64,000 nucleotides of DNA from CAYPAV01 sp964408805. GTDB lineage: Bacteria; Pseudomonadota; Alphaproteobacteria; UBA8366. The translations under genes were made by a program, and so were the position numbers. The notes beneath the pieces are model-generated. The model did not search any database. It was not told the DNA's origin and was given only the letters and a program-made list of their open reading frames with translations. Position 1 is the stretch's first letter; every line of letters begins with the position of its first letter. The DNA lies in the NCBI GenBank assembly GCA_964408805.1, contig CAYPAV010000010.1, positions 127,105 to 191,104 of the forward strand, given 5' to 3'. Shown here in pieces: positions 1 through 8,986 of the stretch.

Positions 1-1
1 G

Positions 2-313
2 TCCGCGACGATCAACGGCGCCATCATGGCCGACGTGGTCCGAATTTCCGGTACTGTGAATGGCGAAATCACCGGCCGGGTGGTCGAATTGGCCAAGACC
101 GCGAACATCACCGGCGATATCAACCATCATTCCCTGGCAATTGAGGCCGGTGCCTTCGTTCAAGGGCTTTGCTGGCACATCGACGACAAGCGCCAAGGGA
201 TCGCGGGGGCGCTTCCCAAGCCGAATTTGGTTGTCGCAGGGTCGGATGGCGGCAAGAAGGACAATGATGAAACCGCGCCCAAAGCCGAAACTGGCAAGGC
301 CGCGGCAGGGTAG
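2..313 (+). CDS. Bactofilin family protein, C-terminal part
   Basis: The open frame enters from the left edge of the window, so the N-terminus and true start are missing. The visible ~103 residues show the repetitive beta-helix pattern of bactofilins: short hydrophobic strands with turn Gly/Asn (GTVNGEITG, ANITGDINHHSLAIEAGAFVQG), then a disordered Lys/Ala/Gly-rich tail. The sequence AIEAGAFVQG is close to the bactofilin signature. Bactofilins polymerise into cytoskeletal filaments that scaffold cell-envelope enzymes; a lytic transglycosylase lies 1.6 kb away on the other strand. The family call rests on fold pattern and short motifs only. Confidence 0.7.
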   Translation, partial: SATINGAIMADVVRISGTVNGEITGRVVELAKTANITGDINHHSLAIEAGAFVQGLCWHIDDKRQGIAGALPKPNLVVAGSDGGKKDNDETAPKAETGKAAAG

Positions 314-328
314 GATCGCCGCCAGGCG

Positions 329-1177
329 TTACAATTCCTTGAGGAAGGTATCCAGCGCGCCGAGCACTTCGGGCTCGACCAATGTCGGCGTGTGCCCGGT
401 GCCCGGCACCGTGATCCGAAGCAGAGTCGGGTGCTCGTTCGCCATTCGCTGAAATGTGTCCACGGTCAGTACGTCCGACACCTCGCCTCTGACCGCCAGC
501 ACCGGGAGCCGGCGCAAGCTCCGGAATACCGGCCAGAGGTCTGGTACCGGGGGACCGTCTCGCAATGTCTCGACCAGCCGCACGTCCCAGTCGAAGTGTA
601 GCAGGCCGTCCTCACCCTTGCGGAAAGTCCCTTCGGCGGCGGCGCGCCAATCCGCGGGCGTCGGCAGCGTAAGATTGGGCATGAAGTCGCGAAGGGCCGC
701 GACGGCGTCATCCCAATTCGGCTGCGGGCGGTCCTCTGCGATATAGTCAAGGATACGCGCCAAGCCCGGTCCGCCGACATCCGGGCCGACATCGTTCAAC
801 ACCACCGCCTTCAGGACGCTCGGCATCATCGCACCCAATCCCATGGCGAGAAGCCCGCCCATCGAGGTGCCGATCGCCACAATATGATGACAGCCGACGA
901 CTGCCAGGAGCTGGCGGAGATCGTCGAGATAGACCGACGGAATGTAATTGCCGGGATCGCTGTCGTAGTCGGAGCGGCCGCGGCCCCGGTAATCGGGGCA
1001 GATGACCCGCCGCGTCGCCGCGAGCCTTGTCGCCAGGCCGTCGAAATCGCGGCTGTTCCGCGTCAGTCCCGGCAGGCAAAGTGCGGCGGTCTCGGTTCGT
1101 GAGGAGTCGCCGTATTCCCTGTAAAAGAGCGACAGGCCGTCGAATGCCGTATATCGGCCCTCGCGGTACGCGGCCAT
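329..1177 (-). CDS. Alpha/beta hydrolase
   Basis: A 282-residue single-domain alpha/beta hydrolase. The oxyanion region LPGLTRNSRDF, the nucleophile elbow GTSMGG (Ser), a late Asp (GEVSDVLT) and the terminal His (PGTGHTPTL) give a complete catalytic triad. There is no signal peptide, so it is likely cytosolic. Its ATG lies one base after the TAA stop of the haloacid dehalogenase gene upstream, so the two are almost certainly co-transcribed. The pairing suggests breakdown of a small ester or halogenated acid, but the substrate cannot be read from the sequence. Confidence 0.85.
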   Translation of the reverse strand: MAAYREGRYTAFDGLSLFYREYGDSSRTETAALCLPGLTRNSRDFDGLATRLAATRRVICPDYRGRGRSDYDSDPGNYIPSVYLDDLRQLLAVVGCHHIVAIGTSMGGLLAMGLGAMMPSVLKAVVLNDVGPDVGGPGLARILDYIAEDRPQPNWDDAVAALRDFMPNLTLPTPADWRAAAEGTFRKGEDGLLHFDWDVRLVETLRDGPPVPDLWPVFRSLRRLPVLAVRGEVSDVLTVDTFQRMANEHPTLLRITVPGTGHTPTLVEPEVLGALDTFLKEL

Positions 1178-1178
1178 T

Positions 1179-1865
1179 TTAGAGGCCTAAGAGAGGCGGC
1201 AAGCCTTCCAGGGTCTCGATCTCGGCGCGCGGCGTGCCCGGCAATTGCTCCGGAGGTTGACCGAACCGGTTGACCCAGGCGACCTGGAAGCCGAAATGGG
1301 CGGCGGCGTGGGCGTCCCAGGCGTTCGACGACATGAAACAGATGCTCTCGGGTGCGCAATCGAAGCGGTCGGTCGCCATCGCGTAGACACGGGGGTCGAC
1401 CTTGTAGACGCCGAGCGTATCGACCGACAGCACCGCGTCCAGCCGGTCGCCGATCGCCGCGTTTTCGACCGCCGAGGACAACATGTCCGGCGACCCATTG
1501 GAAAGGATCGCGGTCTTGAATCCGCCCGTCCGAAGCGTCTCCAGGACCGAAGGCACTTCCGCGTAGCAGTTCAGCGCCAGATACATATCCATCAGTTTCT
1601 CGCGAAGGTCCGGATCGCTCAATCCGGTCTCGTCCAGCGCAAAATCCAAGGCCTCTCCGGTGACTTGCCAGAAAGGGGCATATTCCCGCATCAGGCTGCG
1701 CAGCCAGGTGTATTGCAGCTGTTTGAGACGCCAGGTGTTCGATACTTGATCGGCCTTGTCGCCGAGATCGTCCCGGCATTTCGCGGCCGCCGAATGGACG
1801 TCGAACAAGGTGCCGTAGGCATCGAAGACGCAGGCGACGACGCCGTCGATCTTGGTTCCCGTCAT
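1179..1865 (-). CDS. Haloacid dehalogenase, type II (HAD superfamily)
   Basis: About 228 residues. The N-terminal motif FDAYGTLFDV carries the nucleophilic Asp of L-2-haloacid dehalogenases. SNGSPDML is HAD motif II, and SSNAWDAHAAAHFGF followed by WVNR is the characteristic type II C-terminal motif. Family enzymes hydrolyse L-2-haloalkanoic acids to D-2-hydroxy acids through an Asp-ester intermediate. I chose the ATG at 1865 because GGAGGGG lies 9 bases upstream; an in-frame TTG three codons earlier is less likely. It is the first gene of a pair with the downstream hydrolase. Confidence 0.88.
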   Translation of the reverse strand: MTGTKIDGVVACVFDAYGTLFDVHSAAAKCRDDLGDKADQVSNTWRLKQLQYTWLRSLMREYAPFWQVTGEALDFALDETGLSDPDLREKLMDMYLALNCYAEVPSVLETLRTGGFKTAILSNGSPDMLSSAVENAAIGDRLDAVLSVDTLGVYKVDPRVYAMATDRFDCAPESICFMSSNAWDAHAAAHFGFQVAWVNRFGQPPEQLPGTPRAEIETLEGLPPLLGL

Positions 1866-1896
1866 TTCGCTCAACCCCTCCCAGGTAACCTTGTCG

Positions 1897-3906
1897 TTAG
1901 GGTGTCGATTTCTTCGGTGGCGGTAGACTTTCGGCGAGCGAGAGCGCCATGCGGAGACCGTCCCGGCGTCCCCGATAGACGGTGAAATTCTCCAAGACCC
2001 GCTGCACGTAGTTTCTGGTCTCGTAAATCGGTATGGACTCGATCCAATCGACCGCCGCCTCGACCGACCGACCGGGATCGCCGAAATTCTTCAACCAGCG
2101 TTTCACCCGATGAGGCCCGGCATTGTAGGCGGCGAGCGCCAGGATCGGCGATCCGTTGTAATCGCGCAGCAAGCCCGAGAGATAGGCCCGCCCGAGGGTG
2201 ATGTTGTATTTCGGATCGCGGATCAGGCGAGCCCGGCGATAGGGGAGCCGAAGGCGCCGTGCCACCGTATGCGCCGTTCGCGGCATGAGCTGCATCAACC
2301 CGCGCGCACCCTGGTGGCTGATCGCCTTCGGATCGAAGGCGCTTTCCTGGCGCACCAGCGCCTTGATGAAGGCGGGATCCGGGACCCGGTGCCCGTTCGC
2401 CGCGAGATCCGGATAACCGGCGACACCAAGCACGACGCCGGCGCGAATGGCTCTCTTGGCGACGCTGACCGCGAGGTCGTTGCGCGCCGACTCCCGCGCC
2501 AACCGAGCCAATGCCTGCCAATCGCCGGGTTTCTCCGTGGTGCGAATCAAGCGGCGAATGAAGGGGTCAATCTCCCGCCGCACGCCGATGGCGGCCAGTG
2601 TCCGCACCACCTTGACCAGTTCCCGTCCCTCGAAGGCGGCCTTTTCGGCTGGTGTCTGCGTCGGCTCCGAAGGCAGGTCGCCGCGGAGCGGCGGTGGCAG
2701 GTTCGCGGCCGCCAATTGACCGTAATAGGTGGTCACATGCCGCGCCGCGTTGGCATACCATAGCCGCGCGATGTCAATCCGTCCCGCCGCCGCGGCGGCG
2801 CGACCGGCCCAATAGGCGGCCCGCGCCCGGCTCACCGGATAGGCGACCCTGTCGAACATGTGCTTGAAATGCTCGAAAGCATCGACCGGCCGCTTCAAGC
2901 CGCGGAGCGCGATCCAGCCGGCGAGCCATTCCGCCTCGGCATAGGCGAGGCCCTCCTTGTAGGGATGCTTCGCGATCAGGCCGTAGGCATCGGCGATCCG
3001 ACCCTCGCGCAGGAGCCAGCGCCCGAGCATCCGCCGCTCCAACCACCAACGCTTCGGTTGCACGCCGGGCACGGGGTTACCCTTCATCATGTCGAGGGCA
3101 GGTTCGTAGAGCCGGTTTTTACGCCGCCAACGGGTGCGTTCGTAGATCAAGCCGGGATCCGCACGGAGTGCGGGCGGTACCTTTGAGACCGCGTAATCCA
3201 CCCCCGGCGCGCGGCGCATCAACGCGATCCGGGCCAGGCCGAGCCATTGATAGTCGTGCGACATCCGCCGCAACTGCCGCCGCGCTGCCGAGATGCGTCG
3301 ATCCCAGAGCAGCCGGTCGAGCCGTGCCGCGTGGTCTTTTCCGCGCAAGAGCTTTCGGTAGCGTTTGCGGAATTGACGTTCGATCCGATAGCCGATATCG
3401 AGCTCGATCCACGCCTTCCGCGCGAGCGCGGTCGCCTCCACCCGGCGTTTCGCCGCCAAGAGGGCCCGCACGTGATGAAACGCGCCATCGCCGGAGACCG
3501 GCGCGTTTCCGGTGAACCAAGCCAGGAGCTTCTCCGGCGGCGTGGTGTGATCGATGGCCTCCTCGGCCCGGCGCCGCAAGCGCCGGCGTTGCGGCCATGC
3601 CGGGTTCCGGTCGATGAATTCGACGATCTTTTCGAAGTCGAAGCCGGAATTTCCGTCGACGATGCGCTTCCAGGTCAGGATCTTACGCGGAAACGCATCC
3701 TTCGCCCGCGCCGCATGCCGTGTCGCCGCTTTCCAGTCACCCTTGTCGGCCGCCTTGAAGGCACGCCGGTAGGCCGCCTTGTCGGCCGCGGTCATCGCCG
3801 CCGCCTGCGACGCCGTCGCCATTGCCAGCAGCGGCAATAAACACAGGGTCAATCGCGTTTTCGCCCAAGGGGTCAAGGCGTTCGCTCGCTTCTCCGATCG
3901 CGCCAC
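1897..3906 (-). CDS. Soluble lytic murein transglycosylase (Slt-type)
   Basis: 669 residues from a GTG start. The N-terminal hydrophobic stretch LCLLPLLAMATASQAAA is a signal peptide. A long alpha-helical superhelical region rich in Ala/Arg (residues ~50-480) matches the U and L domains of Slt70-like enzymes. The C-terminal SLT domain contains ALVRQESAFDPKAIS (catalytic Glu in RQES), GARGLMQLMPRTA and LALAAYNAGPHRVKRW. These periplasmic enzymes cleave peptidoglycan to 1,6-anhydromuropeptides. The start has only a weak ribosome site. The gene is divergent from dapA. Confidence 0.93.
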   Translation of the reverse strand: MARSEKRANALTPWAKTRLTLCLLPLLAMATASQAAAMTAADKAAYRRAFKAADKGDWKAATRHAARAKDAFPRKILTWKRIVDGNSGFDFEKIVEFIDRNPAWPQRRRLRRRAEEAIDHTTPPEKLLAWFTGNAPVSGDGAFHHVRALLAAKRRVEATALARKAWIELDIGYRIERQFRKRYRKLLRGKDHAARLDRLLWDRRISAARRQLRRMSHDYQWLGLARIALMRRAPGVDYAVSKVPPALRADPGLIYERTRWRRKNRLYEPALDMMKGNPVPGVQPKRWWLERRMLGRWLLREGRIADAYGLIAKHPYKEGLAYAEAEWLAGWIALRGLKRPVDAFEHFKHMFDRVAYPVSRARAAYWAGRAAAAAGRIDIARLWYANAARHVTTYYGQLAAANLPPPLRGDLPSEPTQTPAEKAAFEGRELVKVVRTLAAIGVRREIDPFIRRLIRTTEKPGDWQALARLARESARNDLAVSVAKRAIRAGVVLGVAGYPDLAANGHRVPDPAFIKALVRQESAFDPKAISHQGARGLMQLMPRTAHTVARRLRLPYRRARLIRDPKYNITLGRAYLSGLLRDYNGSPILALAAYNAGPHRVKRWLKNFGDPGRSVEAAVDWIESIPIYETRNYVQRVLENFTVYRGRRDGLRMALSLAESLPPPKKSTP

Positions 3907-4031
3907 CAGATATGCTACTTGAGGTGCCCGCGACCAACAAGGGGTGGTATTGACCGCTTGAGCGCTTTACGCCTCTCCGGCCAAGCGGTTATGGTGCGCG
4001 ATCATAAAACATGCGGATAGGGGGTATCACC

Positions 4032-4907
4032 ATGTTCAATGGCTCGATTACCGCGCTCATTACGCCATTCAAGAACGGCGATGTCGATGAAGCCAGCTTC
4101 GAGGCCTTCGTCGATTGGCAGATCAACGAGGGAGCCAACGGGCTGGTGCCCGTGGGGACGACCGGCGAGTCGCCGACCCTGAGCCATGACGAACACAAAC
4201 GGGTGGTCGAGATCTGCATCGACGTTGCCAAGGGTCGGGTGCCGGTCATCGCGGGTACCGGATCGAATTCGACCGACGAGGCGATCGATCTGACGCAGCA
4301 TGCGAAGTCTGCGGGTGCCGACGGCGCGTTGGTGGTTTGCCCCTATTACAACAAGCCGACCCAGGAAGGCCTCTATCTCCACTACAAGGCCATCGCCGAA
4401 TCCGCCGATATCCCGATCATCATATACAACATTCCGGGCCGGTCGGTGGTCGACATGTCGGTCGAGACGATGGCGCGGCTTTCGCGCCTGGCCAACATCG
4501 CGGGCGTGAAGGATGCGACCTGCGATCTGGCCCGTCCGCTGAACAGCCGCTTGGCCAGCGCCGAGGGCTTCGTTCAGTTATCCGGCGAGGACGCGACCAT
4601 CGGCGCCTTCCTCGGCCAGGGTGGAGATGGCTGTATCTCGGTCACCTCGAACGTGGCGCCGAAGATCTGCTCGGAGATGCATGCGGCCTGGCAGGCGCGC
4701 GACATCGACGGTTTCGCCGAACGGCGGGATCGCCTGGCGCCCATTCACGATGCCCTCTTCTGCGAGACAAGCCCGGCACCGGTGAAATACGGCGCCCATC
4801 TTCTCGGCAAGTGCGATCCCGGGTGTCGCCTGCCGATCGCGCCCCTATCGGATGACGGCCGCGAGACGGTCCGCGCGGCGATGGTTCATACGGGGCTGAT
4901 CAACTAG
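4032..4907 (+). CDS. dapA: 4-hydroxy-tetrahydrodipicolinate synthase
   Basis: 291 residues, the normal length for DapA. It condenses pyruvate and L-aspartate semialdehyde in lysine and diaminopimelate biosynthesis in the cytosol. The (beta/alpha)8 lyase motifs are present: GTTGES (Thr43/44), PYYNKP (Tyr105/106), IYNIPGR with Tyr132, and GVKDAT with the Schiff-base Lys160. The ATG at 4032 follows GGGGG by seven bases, so I prefer it to an in-frame ATG 21 bases upstream. smpB follows 60 bp downstream on the same strand, a common neighbour in proteobacteria. Confidence 0.96.
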   Translation: MFNGSITALITPFKNGDVDEASFEAFVDWQINEGANGLVPVGTTGESPTLSHDEHKRVVEICIDVAKGRVPVIAGTGSNSTDEAIDLTQHAKSAGADGALVVCPYYNKPTQEGLYLHYKAIAESADIPIIIYNIPGRSVVDMSVETMARLSRLANIAGVKDATCDLARPLNSRLASAEGFVQLSGEDATIGAFLGQGGDGCISVTSNVAPKICSEMHAAWQARDIDGFAERRDRLAPIHDALFCETSPAPVKYGAHLLGKCDPGCRLPIAPLSDDGRETVRAAMVHTGLIN

Positions 4908-4967
4908 CTTTGCCGTTGGTGCCGGTGCGCCGGGATCTAATCGACTGGGATTTGGAGCGCCCTGATC

Positions 4968-5441
4968 ATGGCCGAGAAAGCCGGCGCCGGCACGATGGTG
5001 GCGCAGAACCGCCGCGCCCGGTTCAACTACGAGATCGAGGACACGCTTGAGGTCGGCCTGGTGTTGCAGGGCAGCGAGGTGAAATCACTCCGCGGCGGCA
5101 GTGCCAGCATCGCCGAATCCTATGCCGGGCCGAAGGATGGCGAACTCTATCTGCTGAATGCCCATATCCCGGAATACAAGCAGTCGGGCCAGGACAATCA
5201 CGCGCCCCGGCGCCCCCGGAAACTTCTGGTCCACAAGCGCGAAATGGAGCGCCTGATGGCCGGGGTTCAGCGCGGCGGCTACACCTTGGTGCCGCTCCGT
5301 CTCTATTTCAACGACCGCGGGATCGCCAAGTTGGAACTGGCACTCGCCAAGGGCAAGAAGCGCCACGACAAACGCCAATCCGAAAAGGCCCGCGACTGGA
5401 AGCGCCAGAAAGACCGTCTGATGCGGGGTGATCACGGGTGA
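4968..5441 (+). CDS. smpB: SsrA-binding protein SmpB
   Basis: 157 residues, full length. SmpB binds tmRNA and brings it to stalled ribosomes for trans-translation. The N-terminal block NRRARFNYEIEDTLE, the core LQGSEVKSLRGG, the segment LYLLNAHIPEY and the basic C-terminal tail (KGKKRHDKRQSEKARDWKRQ) are all typical; the tail occupies the mRNA channel. GGAG lies 10 bases upstream of the ATG. The tmRNA gene itself is not in this window. Confidence 0.97.
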   Translation: MAEKAGAGTMVAQNRRARFNYEIEDTLEVGLVLQGSEVKSLRGGSASIAESYAGPKDGELYLLNAHIPEYKQSGQDNHAPRRPRKLLVHKREMERLMAGVQRGGYTLVPLRLYFNDRGIAKLELALAKGKKRHDKRQSEKARDWKRQKDRLMRGDHG

Positions 5442-5454
5442 GGGGTGCTATCCG

Positions 5455-6279
5455 CTAACGTTCCTCGCTCCCCCAAACGATCGCGTTTTGCAGCAATTGC
5501 GCGAACGCGTCGGTTTCCCAAACGCCGCGAAATTCGGGCGGCACGATTCCGTCCGGATCGATGCTTTTGTCTACCCTCGATTGGCTGTTGGTGCGGCCCG
5601 TGTGGCAGTGTCCAAGGCCCACATAGACGATCTCGCCTCGCCCGACATCGCGGGCGTAACCGAGCACTCGCGTTTTCCCGTCCGGCTGCAGCGCCGTATC
5701 CTCGTCATAGACGAAGCCGAAACCTAGCGGGGAGGGGTCCTTCGCAAGCTCGGTCGTCAGGAGAATGCGGCTGTCGTCCGGCTCCTGAAGCTCGATGAGG
5801 TAGAGTTCGTCCCGGACGGTGAAGGTTGCGGGGAGGTCCCGCATGACAGGATGCTCGCCGGCGACGGAGACCTGAAATTCACTTAGCGGCGGGTGATTGA
5901 GAAAAAAGCATCCCAAGGTCTGGTGATGTTCGGCCTTGACCATTTGCTTGACGGGACGGCCGTCCCGTTCGGTCTTGACCGCCTTTCCGCCCGAGGTGCC
6001 GTGAAGGGCGAACCAACGGCCGCCCTTCTCCAACCAGTCCTGCAGCGCGTCATTGCCGCTTCCCACCGGGTAGGGACCGGCGACATAGGTTATCAATAGA
6101 TCGGTCCCCGGCAGCCATCGTTCGAGGTCTTGAAAATCGTTCGCGACGGTAACCGCGAGATGGTCCTTGGCTTGCAGCTTTTGCAAAAGTTGGAGGCGGG
6201 CGAAATCCATATCATGTCCCGCGGCGGAACCGGGCGGAAACCCGCCGGAAATGAGATGGGCGCGCTGGGTCGTCGTCAT
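5455..6279 (-). CDS. ThuA-like domain protein (class I amidotransferase-like fold)
   Basis: 274 residues matching the ThuA-like (trehalose utilisation) family: AHLISGGFPPGSAAGHD at the start, TDLLITYVAGPYPV, then WFALHGTSGGK, where the elbow has Gly-Thr in place of a catalytic Cys, and DELYLIEL followed by a C-terminal GLGHCHTGR. The nucleophile of true glutamine amidotransferases is therefore absent, as usual in ThuA proteins. GGAGG sits seven bases before the ATG. Its promoter region is shared with the divergent MaoC-like gene and contains two inverted repeats. The substrate is unknown. Confidence 0.8.
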   Translation of the reverse strand: MTTTQRAHLISGGFPPGSAAGHDMDFARLQLLQKLQAKDHLAVTVANDFQDLERWLPGTDLLITYVAGPYPVGSGNDALQDWLEKGGRWFALHGTSGGKAVKTERDGRPVKQMVKAEHHQTLGCFFLNHPPLSEFQVSVAGEHPVMRDLPATFTVRDELYLIELQEPDDSRILLTTELAKDPSPLGFGFVYDEDTALQPDGKTRVLGYARDVGRGEIVYVGLGHCHTGRTNSQSRVDKSIDPDGIVPPEFRGVWETDAFAQLLQNAIVWGSEER

Positions 6280-6308
6280 GGCAGGTCCTCCGGTTCGTGG
6301 GTTTTCAA

Positions 6309-6345
6309 GTCGGTATGGTGCCGACGTATATTAAGTACATCTTAA
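6309..6345. promoter_or_regulatory. Two inverted repeats in a divergent promoter region
   Basis: The 131-bp gap between the divergent ThuA-like and MaoC-like genes carries two dyads: GTCGG-7 nt-CCGAC at 6309-6325 and TTAAG-5 nt-CTTAA at 6331-6345. Their position between two starts suggests regulator-binding sites, but no regulator gene is adjacent. This is inference from symmetry and position only. Confidence 0.3.
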
Positions 6346-6410
6346 TTTTGAGGTAACACCCGTTCGGCCGACTTCCAGGCGTGGGTGAGCGAAAACGAGA
6401 GGAGCGACCG

Positions 6411-7262
6411 ATGAGCGAAACGCCGGCAACGCATGAACCCTATGCGGGGAAGGATCTTGGTGAACTCGCGTTCATTTGCACGCCGACCATGGTCGAGCAT
6501 TATTGCGACGGGTTGGCGATCGATCGAGCGCGCTATCTGGATCCGACCTATTGGGAAAAACCGGTTGCACCCGCGATGATCGTCGGTGAAGTGGACGGCG
6601 GCTTCAAGGGAGCCCGATTCGACAATGCATTCGGCAATCTGTGGATGCGCCAGGAATGGGCGTTCCATCAGCCGATCTTCCCGGCGCAGGAATACCGGCG
6701 CACATCCACCGTGCTCGACGTCTACGAGTGGCGCAATCGGTCGGTGGTCAAACAGGAAGTCAGCCTCTTCGACGGCGAGACGCTCGTCGTTCGCGGCATC
6801 CACCACCAGAGTTTCCTGTTGAATCAGAGCTCGGGCAAGGTCGCCCTACGCGATCCGAAGAAGAAGGAAGGTGTGCGGAAATTCGAGGTGCCCCCCGGAG
6901 AGCCCATCGACAGTGTCGCATGCCACATCGATTTGGAGATGTGCGGCGTGTTCTTTCACGGCAACCGGAGCTACCACACCGACAAGCAAGCGTCGGAGGA
7001 GCTCGGGTTCGAGGAGGTCGTGGTCGGCGGCAAGATGACGATGTCGCTGATCGGCGAGATGCTCGAGCAGCGCTTCGGCCGCGGCTATTACGAAGGCGGA
7101 ACGCTCGACGTGAAGTTCACGAATATCGTCTGGCCCGATGAGCACGTGACGGCCAAAGGCGTGATCACGCATGAGGAAGCGGGACGAGCCATCGTTACCG
7201 TGTGGATGGAGAAGGACGACGGGACGGTCGTCATCGTCGGCTCGGCGTCGGCGAACCTTTAG
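6411..7262 (+). CDS. MaoC-like double hotdog-fold dehydratase/thioesterase
   Basis: 283 residues from the ATG at 6411 (GAGAGGAG just upstream); an in-frame ATG 30 bases earlier has no ribosome site. The C-terminal half has the MaoC/hotdog pattern: VVGGKMTMSLIGEML, a G-Y-Y-E-G-G turn, LDVKFTNIVWPDEHVTAKGV, then alternating strands to the end. The N-terminal half (residues ~15-140) looks like a second hotdog similar to FAS1-type dehydratase domains. Such proteins hydrate or dehydrate acyl-thioesters. The 3' end overlaps the convergent radical SAM gene by 4 bp. The exact reaction is not known. Confidence 0.65.
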   Translation: MSETPATHEPYAGKDLGELAFICTPTMVEHYCDGLAIDRARYLDPTYWEKPVAPAMIVGEVDGGFKGARFDNAFGNLWMRQEWAFHQPIFPAQEYRRTSTVLDVYEWRNRSVVKQEVSLFDGETLVVRGIHHQSFLLNQSSGKVALRDPKKKEGVRKFEVPPGEPIDSVACHIDLEMCGVFFHGNRSYHTDKQASEELGFEEVVVGGKMTMSLIGEMLEQRFGRGYYEGGTLDVKFTNIVWPDEHVTAKGVITHEEAGRAIVTVWMEKDDGTVVIVGSASANL

Positions 7263-8707
7263 AGCCTGTCCCGGTCCCGAGGCCCGTGGATGGTAATATC
7301 CCGCGGTGTCTCCCAACCCGCCGCGGCCTGGACCACGTCCTCGGGTGTCCGTTTATCGGCCTGTTGGTACCATGGCGCCTCCATCAGCAGCGGGAAGTCG
7401 TCATAGGTGCCGTGGTCGTAGCCCATATACCGGTTGGTTTCCGAGAAATCGATCCGGGTCGGTAGCCGCAGGCCGTATTTCTTCCAGATCTCGTAGCGTT
7501 TGCTCATGAGGCGAATGTAATATTCAGTCGGGACGGGGGGCTGTTCATGCTCGCGGAGGAGGTTCGATCTCGGTTCGCGGCGCCATTGATTGAAACGCGG
7601 ATCGACGCCGCGGCTCATCAAGACCTCCAAGCCCTCGGCGGTGCTCGCCAGCGCGTCCTTCATCGTCGCGAAGCCGTGCGGCTTAGCCATTTCGATGCCG
7701 GCGACGAAATTCGGCCGGACGTTCCCCTCGCCAAGGACGTCGACCGAATCGAGTGTCCTCTTGATCCAGTCGTCCCGACCGATCCGGCGCGCCTTGCCCG
7801 GATTGATCCACTCAAAGAGGCGCGCATCCCACACCTCCATATTGGCTTGGTGACCATCCAACCCTTCCTTGCGAAGCCAGCTCAATTCATCCTTGGTCTT
7901 CGCGTTCGTCTGCAGGGTCACGTGACGCCGGGGACCGCCGAACTTCAATGCCCGGACGTATTGCGCATAGAATTCGTTCTCCGCCATGCCGCGTAGTTTG
8001 TTCGTGATCGTACCGCCGGTAATGATGAAGCTGACGGGCGCCTGATAGCCCTCCTTCGCCAGCAGGTTCCGGCTGACCTCGCGCCCCGCTTCCTCGACAT
8101 GATCGACGTCCTTGACCGGCAGGTTGAGGCTGAAGTCCTTGGACTGCTTCATCTGCCGCGCATTCTCGTTGATATCGCAGAAGCGGCACTCCTCTTTCGG
8201 CCCCCAATACTGGCATTGGCGGAACACGGTCACGAAATAGCCGAAGGCGCAGATCTCGTGATAGCGAACGCCATCGGAAAAGCGCTTCCCGTAATAGGCG
8301 GGCTCCACCGGATAGGAAACGTTGCAAATGACGTCGCCATCCGCCGTCAGCACGAGACGCCCATCGACGACATCGACGATATAGGGAGAACTCGGGTCCA
8401 TCGTGGTCTGGACGGCGACGGCGCGGAGATCGTAGATCCCCTGAAAGATGAAAAACCATTCGGGTACGCGCGCCGATTCATTGCGCTTCATCTGATCCAT
8501 CGGGACGAGGTCATACGAAAACAGCCGATAGGATTTCACCATCGAGCCCGCCGCCGCCTCCAGGGCCGCATCGGTGAACCAGTGTCCCTTGCTCAACAGC
8601 TCTATCTTCACGACGACTTCGCGCGGGACATCCGGGAATCGTTCCATATGGCCCTCGAGTTCCCCAACCGCACTCCTGGAATCGTCGTCGACCATTCGTG
8701 TTTCCAC
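7259..8707 (-). CDS. Radical SAM protein with CX8CX2C motif
   Basis: About 482 residues. The likely 4Fe-4S/SAM site is FRQCQYWGPKEECRFCDIN, in which three Cys are spaced CX8CX2C rather than the classical CX3CX2C. Downstream, SFIITGGTITN is a glycine-rich SAM-contact strand, and LQTNAKTKDELSWLRKEGLD and EVWDARLFEWINPGKA fit the partial TIM barrel. I chose the GTG at 8707 because GGGAG lies seven bases upstream; the in-frame ATG four codons later has poorer spacing. No partner peptide or obvious substrate gene is adjacent. Radical SAM assignment is good; the reaction is unknown. Confidence 0.8.
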   Translation of the reverse strand: METRMVDDDSRSAVGELEGHMERFPDVPREVVVKIELLSKGHWFTDAALEAAAGSMVKSYRLFSYDLVPMDQMKRNESARVPEWFFIFQGIYDLRAVAVQTTMDPSSPYIVDVVDGRLVLTADGDVICNVSYPVEPAYYGKRFSDGVRYHEICAFGYFVTVFRQCQYWGPKEECRFCDINENARQMKQSKDFSLNLPVKDVDHVEEAGREVSRNLLAKEGYQAPVSFIITGGTITNKLRGMAENEFYAQYVRALKFGGPRRHVTLQTNAKTKDELSWLRKEGLDGHQANMEVWDARLFEWINPGKARRIGRDDWIKRTLDSVDVLGEGNVRPNFVAGIEMAKPHGFATMKDALASTAEGLEVLMSRGVDPRFNQWRREPRSNLLREHEQPPVPTEYYIRLMSKRYEIWKKYGLRLPTRIDFSETNRYMGYDHGTYDDFPLLMEAPWYQQADKRTPEDVVQAAAGWETPRDITIHGPRDRDRL

Positions 8708-8986
8708 TGATCTTCTCCCTCGGCGCGTGAGATCGCGACCGTAAACTTGGATAGGAGGATGATATGGCAATTCTCGGCGTGCCATAAATTGTTTTTAATC
8801 GCTCCAGGAATTCGCCGGCGAGTCACGAGCCGAGATCGAGCCGCACCCGGAATCACGGATTTACGGCATCCGGCTCTCCGCTTCGGACCCCAGCTGAACC
8901 GCTCATCCTGTCACTGTTTGGCCGATCAGATCATTGCGCCAAAGATCGCCAAGCGCCCATTTCGCGCAATCAAATGGCCGCACATC

